Origin: a bacterium
Lineage (GTDB): Bacteria > Margulisbacteria > Marinamargulisbacteria > SXXA01
Direction of reading: 5' to 3'
Assembly: GCA_010027915.1 (NCBI GenBank)
Contig: RGUG01000059.1
Span: 1 to 7,440, forward strand
DNA length: 7,440 nt
The notes below the pieces were generated by a model. It was not told where the DNA came from. It was given only the letters and a program-made list of their open reading frames with translations, and made no database searches. Below, in pieces: positions 1-6,918 of the stretch; positions within the stretch are counted from its first letter, which is position 1; each line of letters starts with the position of its first letter. The position numbers and the translations under genes are program-made.

Positions 1-3000
1 AAACCAATACCTTTGGCGCAACCCCGCTTGTATTAGCCGAATACGACTTAGCCAATAATACGGAAGCCATCAATGCCGCCTGTGCGAAAATAGCGGTCGG
101 CCTATGTCAACAATATGACCGGACAAACCAACCTCGGTTCGTCGCCGGTTCAATCGGGCCGACTACCAAATCGCTATCCGTCACGGGTGGCGTCACATTC
201 GACGAATTGGCCGACCATTTCGAGCAGCAGGTTATTCCATTGATCGAAAACGGTGTTGATTTCTTATTGTTGGAAACCGCAATTGACACTCTGAATTTAA
301 AGGCGGCTTATATCGGCATTTTAGAAGCGTTTAAAAAGCTCAACCGGTCGTTGCCCATCGCAGTATCCGCCACCATTGAAACCATGGGAACCATGTTGGC
401 TGGGCAGCCAGTAGACGCGTTTTACACCTCGATCGCGCACATGAATCCACTTTACGTCGGACTCAACTGCGCCACCGGACCGGAATTCATGCGAGATCAT
501 ATCCGCACCCTCAGCACCATCGCGAAATGTCCGGTGGCCGTTGTCCCGAACGCCGGAATCCCCGACCCAGACGGCAAGTACCCCGAAGACCCGGACACGT
601 TGGCAAAAACCTTATTCGATTTCGCCAAGTCCGGATGGATCAATATCGTCGGCGGATGCTGCGGCACAACGCCCGCGCATATTGCGGCGTTGACACCAAT
701 CCGGAATATCTCTCCTCGTCGCCCCCAAAAAGATTCGATCTGCAGAATCAGCGGAATTGATCCGTTAACAATCGAAGACGAAGGGCGAGCATACATTGTC
801 GGAGAACGAACCAATGTCATCGGATCTCGAGCGTTTAAAACCCTGATTACGGAAGAACAATTCGAAACCGCCGGGGAAATCGCGCGAAAACAGGTCCGTG
901 CCGGGGCTCACATTGTGGACGTATGTTTGTCCAATCCCGACCGGAACGAAATAGTCGATATGAATCGGTTTATGGGCTTCGCGACCAAACTTGTCAAAGT
1001 GCCATTTATGATCGATTCCCAAGTCCCGGAAGTCGTTGAAGCCGCCCTCAAAACCACACAGGGGAAATGCATTTTAAATTCGGTTAATTTGGAAGATGAC
1101 GGTAAATCCATGCGGGAGTTGATGCCGTTGGTGACCCAATATGGGGCCGCCGTGGTGGTGGGATGCATTGCAGAAGAAATGGCCGTGACAGCCGAAGAAA
1201 AAGTGGCGGTGGCTGCCCGTTCGCATCATGTGTTAACCCAGGAGTATGGGGTGCGAGAAGAAGACATTGTGTTTGATCCTTTGGTCTTTCCTTGTGGGAC
1301 GGGTGATCAAAAATATGTGGGGTCTGGCAAAGAAACGATTGAGGGAATTCGACGAATTAAAGCCGCTTTTCCACGTTGTAAAACGGTATTGGGTATTTCG
1401 AATGTATCGTTTGGTTTGCCAGCTGCCGGTCGGGAGGTGCTCAATGCGGTGTTTTTACACGATTGTGCCAAAGCGGGATTGGATATGGCCATTGTCAATG
1501 CAGAGCGATTGGTGCGGTATGCCACCATACCCGATGAAGAGCGGGCGTTGTGTCGTCGACTGATCGATTTTGATGCAGGGGGGTCTGATCCCATTGCGGC
1601 ATTTGTGTCCTATTTCAGGCAAAAAAAACAAACGGTTTCACCCGCCATTGTGACCGACGAACTGAGTATGGAAAAACGATTGGAACTCAATATTGTACAG
1701 GGTACCAAAGAAAACCTGATCCCTCATTTGGATTTGGCACTGGCCACCTTGGATCCCATGGGGGTAATCAATGGTCCATTGATGGCGGCCATGGATATAG
1801 TGGGGCGTTTGTTTAACGACAACGAATTAATTGTGGCGGAGGTATTGCAATCAGCAGAGGTCATGAAGGCTGCCGTTGCGTATTTAGAACCCATGATGAG
1901 CAAGGCGGATGTATCGGTCCGGGGCACCATGCTATTGGCCACTGTGAAAGGGGATGTTCATGATATTGGTAAAAACTTGGTTCAAATCATTTTAAGTAAC
2001 AATGGGTATCGGGTGATTGACTTGGGTATCAAATGTCCCAACGAGACCATTATTCAAGCCTATCATGAGCATCAACCCACCCTGATAGGGTTGTCGGGAT
2101 TATTGGTCAAATCAGCTCAGCAAATGGTGTCAACGGTGGCGGACTTAAAAACAGCCGGCATTCGCATTCCGGTATTGGTGGGAGGAGCGGCACTCACCGA
2201 GTCCTTTACACGGTCTCGCATTCAACCAGAATACGATGGCCCCGTGATTTATTGTCGGGATGCCATGACGGGACTAGATGTGGCCAATCAACTGTCCAAT
2301 CCTGATCGACGAGATGGGTTTTTGCACGCACATCAACAAAGTGGGGCCACCCAAGTAGAGGTGCCGGTGAGGGGGTCCACCAAGCGACTATTCAAAGAAA
2401 AAGTGGCATTTGTTTATCCGGATTGCGATATGCACCCACCCCGCATGGGGCCCGTGGTTGCCACGCATACCATTGACGATGTTTGGCCCTATATCAATCC
2501 CCAAATGCTATTGGGGAACCATTTTGGATACAAAGGAAACGTCAAAAACCAACTGGTTGCCCAAGAACCCAAGTTGATGACCCTCTTAGAGAGGGTAGGC
2601 CAATTAAAACAGCGCATTCGCGAAGAGGGGTTATTGGTGCCACAAGCCAAGTATCGTTATTTTCGGGCTCGAAGGGAAGAGAATACGATTGTCATATATG
2701 ATGATGAAGGGCAGAGGGTGTGGCATCGCTTTGTGTTTCCAAGACAATCAGAAGGGTTGGGATTGTGTTTATCGGATTTTATACAGGCGGATCATTGGGA
2801 TGTGGTGTGCATGTTTGTGGTCACGTGTGGGCAAGGGGTGGCCGAAAAAGCCAAGGGCTTAATGCTGGAAGGGGATTATTTTGATTCCCATGGTATATCA
2901 TCGATTGCCTTGGAAAGTGCCGAGGCATACGCCGAATTTTTACATCGTGAGATTCGCCATGAATGGGGTATTCCCGATGAGCCGGACACATCCATTGAGG

Positions 3001-3248
3001 CATTATTTAAGTTGAAGTACCAGGGTGTAAGGGTGAGTTTTGGGTATCCAGCTTGTCCTCGATTGGAAGACCAATCGGGCATGTTTGACTTATTAACCCC
3101 GGAAGATATAGGGGTAAGTTTATCAGAAGAGTGGATGATGTACCCCGAGGCTTCGGTATCGGCGATGGTGTTTCGGCATCCGCAAGCCCGTTACTTTACC
3201 ATTTCTGAAGATGACATGAAGGCCTTTGAGGCAAGCTTGGGCGTTTAA
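1..3248 (+). CDS. metH: Cobalamin-dependent methionine synthase (5-methyltetrahydrofolate-homocysteine methyltransferase), 5'-truncated by the window edge
   Basis: Transfers a methyl group from methyl-tetrahydrofolate through cobalamin to homocysteine, giving methionine and tetrahydrofolate in the cytosol. The reading frame is open from codon 3-5 (TNTFGATP...) to the TAA at 3246, 1081 visible residues. By comparison with E. coli MetH about 80 N-terminal residues, including the DGGMGT region, lie outside the window, so the ATG at 207 is internal. All four modules are visible. The homocysteine domain (to ~735) has zinc-ligand Cys codons at 468, 657 and 660 (GLNCATGP, GGCCGTTP). The pterin domain (~780-1590) has GERTNV and MIDS. 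The cobalamin domains (~1665-2330) have the DxHxxG motif GDVHDIGKN, with the cobalt-ligating His codon at 1959. The AdoMet reactivation domain (~2390-3245) has FGYPACP. Nothing looks broken. Base and codon use change sharply near 1080 although the frame and family conservation continue. Identification is very secure. Confidence 0.97.
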   Translation, partial: TNTFGATPLVLAEYDLANNTEAINAACAKIAVGLCQQYDRTNQPRFVAGSIGPTTKSLSVTGGVTFDELADHFEQQVIPLIENGVDFLLLETAIDTLNLKAAYIGILEAFKKLNRSLPIAVSATIETMGTMLAGQPVDAFYTSIAHMNPLYVGLNCATGPEFMRDHIRTLSTIAKCPVAVVPNAGIPDPDGKYPEDPDTLAKTLFDFAKSGWINIVGGCCGTTPAHIAALTPIRNISPRRPQKDSICRISGIDPLTIEDEGRAYIVGERTNVIGSRAFKTLITEEQFETAGEIARKQVRAGAHIVDVCLSNPDRNEIVDMNRFMGFATKLVKVPFMIDSQVPEVVEAALKTTQGKCILNSVNLEDDGKSMRELMPLVTQYGAAVVVGCIAEEMAVTAEEKVAVAARSHHVLTQEYGVREEDIVFDPLVFPCGTGDQKYVGSGKETIEGIRRIKAAFPRCKTVLGISNVSFGLPAAGREVLNAVFLHDCAKAGLDMAIVNAERLVRYATIPDEERALCRRLIDFDAGGSDPIAAFVSYFRQKKQTVSPAIVTDELSMEKRLELNIVQGTKENLIPHLDLALATLDPMGVINGPLMAAMDIVGRLFNDNELIVAEVLQSAEVMKAAVAYLEPMMSKADVSVRGTMLLATVKGDVHDIGKNLVQIILSNNGYRVIDLGIKCPNETIIQAYHEHQPTLIGLSGLLVKSAQQMVSTVADLKTAGIRIPVLVGGAALTESFTRSRIQPEYDGPVIYCRDAMTGLDVANQLSNPDRRDGFLHAHQQSGATQVEVPVRGSTKRLFKEKVAFVYPDCDMHPPRMGPVVATHTIDDVWPYINPQMLLGNHFGYKGNVKNQLVAQEPKLMTLLERVGQLKQRIREEGLLVPQAKYRYFRARREENTIVIYDDEGQRVWHRFVFPRQSEGLGLCLSDFIQADHWDVVCMFVVTCGQGVAEKAKGLMLEGDYFDSHGISSIALESAEAYAEFLHREIRHEWGIPDEPDTSIEALFKLKYQGVRVSFGYPACPRLEDQSGMFDLLTPEDIGVSLSEEWMMYPEASVSAMVFRHPQARYFTISEDDMKAFEASLGV

Positions 3249-3677
3249 GGGCATTCCCCTCCTCTAGGTTGCGATACCATAAGCACCCAAGGCGGTTCGA
3301 TGGTCATCAGAGACCGTGTGGGTTGTATCCACTGACTGATGTCGCCGGTTACCCCCGTGCGGCCATGTGGCCCAGCTGTTGCCGTTATTAGATACCACGA
3401 GGGGTTTCCCTTGTATCAGGTCCTTCCCCCTTTGATGATGAACGTGTGCCCCATTTGGGGCGTCACGCACCGTCTCAAGTGGCACGATTCTAACGGTGGA
3501 CGTGATCCTATTACAGCGTGACCCGTTTAAATGGACGCCATGACCTACCAATGGGCGTGGTAAGGCCCATTGAGTGTCAAAGTGAGGGATCACCGTATCA
3601 AAAGAAGAAGGCCCATTCCAGTCAATAAGAGGGTCAAATAGAGGAATAAAAAAAGAGTAAGCAAATAATGGAAAATA
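3249..3677. other. Gene-free stretch with many perfect short stems; candidate structured RNA of unknown family
   Basis: No convincing protein: the open frames here are short, His-rich and match no family I know. The sequence is dense in perfect inverted repeats: 3300-3305 with 3312-3317, 3318-3321 with 3329-3332, 3291-3294 with 3343-3346, 3448-3452 with 3457-3461, 3462-3468 with 3516-3522, 3468-3473 with 3493-3498, and 3549-3556 with 3565-3572 (8 bp). Loop bases 3306-3310 can also pair with 3336-3340, which would make a pseudoknot. A possible leftward promoter is TTGACT (3621-3626), 18 bp, TTTGAT (3597-3602). The strand is uncertain. I looked for RNase P RNA, tmRNA, SRP RNA and cobalamin-riboswitch signatures and did not find them. 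The part from 3604 to 3677 is A-rich on the + strand and holds a run of seven A (T on the tRNA-Glu strand), possibly the end of the tRNA-Glu transcript. A short GGG-CATT-CCC stem follows the metH stop. Chance pairing cannot be excluded by eye. Confidence 0.3.
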
Positions 3678-3752
3678 TGGTAGCCCTACGGGGAATCGAA
3701 CCCCGGTTACCAGAATGAAAATCTGGTGTCCTAACCGCTAGACGATAGGGCC
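3678..3752 (-). tRNA. tRNA-Glu (anticodon TTC)
   Basis: Full cloverleaf on the minus strand with encoded CCA (3678-3680). The acceptor stem is GGCCCTA (3746-3752) with TAGGGCT (3682-3688) and the discriminator is A. The anticodon stem is CCAGA/TCTGG around loop TTTTCAT, so the anticodon is TTC (3717-3719 read as complement). The T stem is CGGGG/CCCCG around TTCGATT. The first acceptor pair is G1-U72 rather than G-C. It reads GAA/GAG codons. It lies downstream of fmt on the same strand but has its own promoter and is separated from fmt by a terminator hairpin. Confidence 0.97.
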
Positions 3753-3771
3753 ATTACAAAATGGTTGAAAG

Positions 3772-3801
3772 ATTGTAACACCGTCCCCCCATTCAAATCA
3801 A
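3772..3801 (-). promoter_or_regulatory. Probable sigma-70-type promoter of tRNA-Glu
   Basis: On the minus strand, TTGATT (-35, 3796-3801), an 18-bp spacer, then TACAAT (-10, 3772-3777; 5 of 6 consensus). The -10 box ends 19 nt before the first base of tRNA-Glu, which predicts a leader of about 12 nt. The -35 box falls inside the T-rich tail of the fmt terminator. Confidence 0.6.
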
Positions 3802-3822
3802 GAACCCCCGACTCGTCGGGGG
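3794..3822 (-). terminator. Intrinsic terminator of the der-fmt transcript
   Basis: Perfect 8-bp G/C-rich hairpin, 3805-3812 (CCCCCGAC) with 3815-3822 (GTCGGGGG) and a 2-nt gap. It begins seven bases after the fmt stop codon on the minus strand and is followed by TTCTTGATTTG. The T tract is interrupted, so efficiency may be moderate. Confidence 0.7.
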
Positions 3823-3829
3823 GGCATCG

Positions 3830-4660
3830 TTAGAACAAGGGGGAATGGCCTTGCAGATAATCATGGTAGGACATGGTTTTTTTTCCTTCGGGCCGTACCA
3901 AAATGGGTTCAAAAGCACCATTCACCACCTGAGCCGATAGAATTTTGATGACTTTGCCATGATGATGCACCAGGGCACCCGGATCAGGAGAAAAAGCCCT
4001 CACCCGATTGAGTAGTTCTTGCGGGGACATGATGCCAGGTAATAACTCACGATCGGTGGCTTGTAGCTTGTGGCAATAGGTGGCACCAGGGTGTTGGGGG
4101 ACAGCAGCCAATTGACCGTTGTACACCTTTCTTAAAACGTCTACTACCGTATCGGAGACGGTTTGCATCAACCGACGATGCAATCCCTGCCACCCATCGT
4201 TGGGCATGATAGGGACCGGCCATTGTGCCAAGATGGGCCCCTCGTCCATTCCTTCCGTCATTCGAATATAGGTAATCCCTGTTTGGGTGTCCCCATTCAG
4301 TAACGATGCATGAATGGGTGAGGCACCCCGGTAGGCGGGCAACAACGATGCATGAGCATTGACGCAGGGAACACGGCGGACCACATCGGCGGATAACAAC
4401 CGGCCATAGGCAATCACAAATACAATGTCGGGTTCTAGGTTCGCTAATAAGGGAGCAATGCCTTTTTTGGAGGGGGTGTAGACAGGGCATCCCACTGCCA
4501 AAGCAGCTTGATGCATGGGATTAAACCCCAACTTCTGACCGCGACCAGTGGGTTTAACGGGCTGCGTAACCAGCCCGATGACATCCAATCCAGGTTCTTT
4601 TACCAAGGTGTACAGTGCCGATACCCCAAACACGGGGGATCCCATGACCAACACCTTCAT
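3830..4660 (-). CDS. fmt: Methionyl-tRNA formyltransferase
   Basis: Formylates the amino group of Met on initiator tRNA using 10-formyl-tetrahydrofolate, allowing bacterial translation initiation. The protein is 276 residues from the chosen ATG at 4660, somewhat shorter than the usual ~310. The N-terminal Rossmann-like domain starts MKVLVMGSPVFG. The catalytic triad is visible as N101, H103 (VNAHASLLPAYRG) and D139 (MDEGPIL), matching E. coli N106/H108/D144, and the SLLP loop is at 105-108. The C-terminal tRNA-binding OB-like domain is recognisable (RVRAFSPDPGALV, then IKILSA). An in-frame ATG 17 codons upstream (4711) is rejected because it would lie inside the der C-terminus and precede the conserved family start. 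The ATG overlaps the der TGA as ATGA, with no clear Shine-Dalgarno sequence, so translational coupling to der is likely. No def gene is adjacent. Confidence 0.95.
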   Translation of the reverse strand: MKVLVMGSPVFGVSALYTLVKEPGLDVIGLVTQPVKPTGRGQKLGFNPMHQAALAVGCPVYTPSKKGIAPLLANLEPDIVFVIAYGRLLSADVVRRVPCVNAHASLLPAYRGASPIHASLLNGDTQTGITYIRMTEGMDEGPILAQWPVPIMPNDGWQGLHRRLMQTVSDTVVDVLRKVYNGQLAAVPQHPGATYCHKLQATDRELLPGIMSPQELLNRVRAFSPDPGALVHHHGKVIKILSAQVVNGAFEPILVRPEGKKTMSYHDYLQGHSPLF

Positions 4661-5985
4661 GTGCGGGCAGGACGTCGGGCTTTGTATACAATACGAATGG
4701 GTGTTCCCCACAATTGGGGAAAGGCATGGCGTAACCGGCGTTCGATAAAACGGGTGTAATCGTCTCCTACGGCATGCGGATGATTCACAAATAATAACAA
4801 TTCAGGAGGATCACTGGCCACTTGGGTGGCATAATATAGTTTGAGTACCACCCCGCTTTTGGATCGTGGGGGAGAGCGTCGCAAAGCCGTATCCAAAAAC
4901 TGATTGAGTTCGGGGGTGCTAATCCGAAAATATTGATGCTCAAGTAAACTCGAAATGGTCTGAAGGAGAGGGGTTAAGAATGAGCGGTTGGTAGCCGAAC
5001 CAACCAAAATGGGGTAGTGAGCCAAGGCCGGTATTTGGCTGGTGATGCCGTCGATCATCTCTTCTTTGCTGGCGGTGACCATGTCGGCTTTGTTAATCAA
5101 CACCAATAACCGACGACCCGCTTCAATGACCAAGCGAATCAACCGCTTGTCTTGGTCGCTTAATCCGTTGCTGGCATCCAACACAACCACGGTCAAAAAA
5201 GAGGACGTCATGGCAGCCATCGATCGACGAGACGCATAATAATCGATACCGTCATCAATTTGCTTCGCTTTTTTTAGTCCGGCAGTGTCAATCAATTGAA
5301 TGGGGGTGTCATGAATACGAATGTGGGCGGGTACAGGGTCACGTGTGGTACCGGGGATATCGGATACAATCGATTGCTCACGACCCAATAAGGCATTCAT
5401 AATCGAGGATTTTCCCACATTCGGTTTGCCAAACAACGCAATCGAAAGAGGGGAGGGGGCGTCACTTACTGGCTGAGGGGCAAACGTGTGGGTGATGCGG
5501 GTCATGATGTCTTCTAACCCCGCTCCGGTTTTGGCTGATACCATGTGTGGTTCCCCCAATCCCAATGAATAAAAGTCATGGCGTATGTTGTCATCTACCC
5601 CATCACTTTTGTTCACAACAACGGTTACCTTGTCTGCAAAGGACCGCAATTGAGTGGCCAATGACATGTCAGGTCCGGTAACCCCACAGGTGGCATCTAC
5701 CATCATCAACACCTGGCTGGCTTTGCTGACTGCTGCCATGGCCAATTCGGATGACCCCTTAAAAAAGGGATCGTGACGACGGGCCGGGTCTAATCCAGCC
5801 GAATCAAGCAACAAGAACGTACGGTCATTAAAGGTGAGCATATAAGACAGTACATCACGGGTCACACCCGGTTCGTCCAATGTAATCGCACGATAAGAAC
5901 CCAACATGCGATTGACAAAAGTGGACTTTCCGACGTTGGGTCTCCCCACAACAACCACTGTGGGAAAAGAATGAATGGTTAACAT
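4657..5985 (-). CDS. der: Ribosome-assembly GTPase Der (EngA), double GTPase
   Basis: Essential GTPase with two tandem G domains and a KH-like C-terminal domain, acting in 50S subunit maturation. The protein is 442 residues from ATG 5985 (MLTIHSFPTVVVVGRPNVGKS). G domain 1: P-loop GRPNVGKS (residues 14-21), PGVTRD, DSAGLD at G3 (the family commonly has DTGG), NKSD and SAK. G domain 2: GKPNVGKSS, IPGTTRD, DTAGLKK, NKAD and an SA-type G5. The KH domain carries LKLYYATQV, LLLFVNHP and the terminal GTPIRIVYK. A start 15 codons further upstream (6030) is rejected: its extra residues are encoded by a perfect hairpin (6000-6023), and the family starts just before the P-loop. An AGGG ribosome-binding site lies at 5995-5998, 9 nt before the ATG. 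The stop overlaps the fmt start. The RRM gene upstream on the same strand may be cotranscribed. Confidence 0.96.
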   Translation of the reverse strand: MLTIHSFPTVVVVGRPNVGKSTFVNRMLGSYRAITLDEPGVTRDVLSYMLTFNDRTFLLLDSAGLDPARRHDPFFKGSSELAMAAVSKASQVLMMVDATCGVTGPDMSLATQLRSFADKVTVVVNKSDGVDDNIRHDFYSLGLGEPHMVSAKTGAGLEDIMTRITHTFAPQPVSDAPSPLSIALFGKPNVGKSSIMNALLGREQSIVSDIPGTTRDPVPAHIRIHDTPIQLIDTAGLKKAKQIDDGIDYYASRRSMAAMTSSFLTVVVLDASNGLSDQDKRLIRLVIEAGRRLLVLINKADMVTASKEEMIDGITSQIPALAHYPILVGSATNRSFLTPLLQTISSLLEHQYFRISTPELNQFLDTALRRSPPRSKSGVVLKLYYATQVASDPPELLLFVNHPHAVGDDYTRFIERRLRHAFPQLWGTPIRIVYKARRPART

Positions 5986-5999
5986 TTTATTAATCCCTA

Positions 6000-6023
6000 C
6001 CCTGGCCTCTTGAAAGGCCAGGG
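6000..6023 (-). promoter_or_regulatory. Perfect 9-bp hairpin between the RRM gene and der
   Basis: CCCTGGCCT (6000-6008) pairs with AGGCCAGGG (6015-6023) around a 6-nt loop. On the leftward transcript it is followed directly by TAGGGATTAATAAA and the der ATG, with no U-run, so it is not a standard intrinsic terminator. It ends one base from the AGGG ribosome-binding site of der. It could attenuate transcription, mark RNA processing or affect der translation. A second 13-bp palindrome (6035-6047, TACTGA-C-TCAGTA) lies between it and the RRM stop. Confidence 0.5.
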
Positions 6024-6053
6024 ACACCACCCGTTACTGACTCAGTACAAAAC

Positions 6054-6299
6054 CTACTGTCTGGGCTTCGCTTCGTTAACAATTAACTTGCGACCACTAA
6101 AATCAGCATTATTCAAACGCTCAATGGCAGTATTTGATTCATCATGGTTGGGCATTTCGACAAACCCAAACCCACGGGAACGGCCTGAAAACTTATCCAT
6201 GATAATTTTAACGTTTTCAACTTGACCTACTTCCTCAAACAACGAACGCAACTCATCTTCAGTAGCAGAAAAGGGAATATTTCCCACGAACAACTTCAT
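6054..6299 (-). CDS. Small single-RRM RNA-binding protein (cyanobacterial Rbp-like)
   Basis: An 81-residue protein that is essentially one RNA recognition motif. RNP2 is LFVGNI (residues 3-8) and RNP1 is RGFGFVEM (42-49), both with the aromatic residues that stack on RNA bases. ATEDELRSLFEEVGQV between them matches the first RRM helix. It ends soon after the last strand (KLIVNEAKPRQ), with no glycine-rich tail. Bacterial proteins of this type are best known from Cyanobacteria, where several respond to cold, and also occur in other phyla; the RNA target here is unknown. A strong ribosome-binding site GAGGTG (6304-6309) lies 4 nt before the ATG, and a good promoter precedes it. Arginine codons are mostly CGT, which suits high expression. 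It lies 68 bp upstream of der on the same strand. Confidence 0.93.
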   Translation of the reverse strand: MKLFVGNIPFSATEDELRSLFEEVGQVENVKIIMDKFSGRSRGFGFVEMPNHDESNTAIERLNNADFSGRKLIVNEAKPRQ

Positions 6300-6346
6300 T
6301 CAACACCTCAAGGACAAATTTTCGCTGCATACGCAACGATAAACCG

Positions 6347-6375
6347 ATATTAGTCTATCCCCCGGCAAATGTAAA
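6347..6375 (-). promoter_or_regulatory. Promoter of the RRM gene (and possibly der-fmt)
   Basis: On the minus strand, TTTACA (-35, 6370-6375; 5 of 6), an exact 17-bp spacer, then TAATAT (-10, 6347-6352; 4 of 6). Predicted transcription start near 6340 gives a leader of about 40 nt that includes GAGGTG. Confidence 0.6.
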
Positions 6376-6382
6376 TTGTGAA

Positions 6383-6412
6383 TTGCCTAAGGGATGGATC
6401 GTATTGTACTAT
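6383..6412 (+). promoter_or_regulatory. Probable promoter of the tRNA-Thr/tRNA-Phe unit
   Basis: TTGCCT (-35, 6383-6388; 4 of 6), 18-bp spacer, TACTAT (-10, 6407-6412; 4 of 6). Predicted start near 6420, about 13 nt before tRNA-Thr. It stands back to back with the leftward RRM promoter, with only 7 bp between the two -35 boxes. Confidence 0.45.
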
Positions 6413-6432
6413 CCTCAAACACTCACTCGAGT

Positions 6433-6508
<76 letters not shown>

Positions 6509-6522
6509 GTGAATTAATGTGT

Positions 6523-6598
<76 letters not shown>

Positions 6599-6918
6599 CC
6601 TCTTTCCCCTTTTCTTCTATACCAATTGGGTAGGACTGTTAGGCTCTTTGTTTGCGTTGTGAACAGGTATTGGCTCGCCAATGTGTGGTGATCATGTCTC
6701 AATGAGGGTGACGCACTGGACACGTGACGTTAAGCATCGACTGGTCAGCCTGTGTAACGGCTAGGATGAGTGGTGAGTGGAGGATGCACTGAATGATGAT
6801 GTGGAGACAGTGTTGTGTTGTCAATTGGGTCTTTAAAAGTGAAATGGGTTGGTGTTGGGTTTGAGTCGGTTGTTTAGATGCCATGAGATACATGATGACC
6901 CATTGTGATGGGGTAAGA
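6599..6918. other. Intergenic G/T-rich region, no gene recognised
   Basis: After a pyrimidine-rich run following tRNA-Phe, the + strand becomes G/T-rich and C-poor, with repeated TGGGTT/GGTGTTGGG-type words around 6845-6860. There is a perfect short palindrome, ATTGGC-TC-GCCAAT (6669-6682), and a CCCAT-TGTG-ATGGG hairpin (6899-6912) just before the start region of the next gene. The minus-strand open frame here has low-complexity composition (Thr, Gln, Pro, His) and looks like the shadow of G/T-rich DNA. I found no strong promoter for the rightward gene. Confidence 0.5.

Noticed and set aside
207..209. ATG at 207 as the start of metH
   Set aside because: The same frame is open and clearly MetH-like back to base 3 (TNTFGATP), so this ATG is internal and the true start is outside the window.
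3264..3593. 109-codon minus-strand open frame after metH
   Set aside because: Composition is odd (many His, Arg, Thr, Asn), it has no recognisable domain, and it coincides with the stem-rich region. It is better explained as chance in a non-coding stretch.
3249..3677. RNase P RNA, tmRNA, SRP RNA or cobalamin riboswitch in the metH downstream region
   Set aside because: The RNase P GGAAAGTCC core, a tRNA-like end with CCA for tmRNA, the SRP GGAAG-AGCAG apex and the B12-box motifs were not found on either strand.
4047..4490. 147-codon minus-strand open frame inside fmt
   Set aside because: It lies wholly within fmt in another frame and has a Cys/Arg/His-rich shadow composition; fmt has all its catalytic motifs in its own frame.
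4661..4711. N-terminal extension of Fmt starting at 4711
   Set aside because: It overlaps the conserved C-terminal codons of der and adds residues before the canonical MKVLVMGSP start.
5986..6030. N-terminal extension of Der starting at 6030
   Set aside because: The extra 15 residues are encoded by the perfect hairpin, and the Der family begins a few residues before the P-loop. ATG 5985 has an AGGG upstream.
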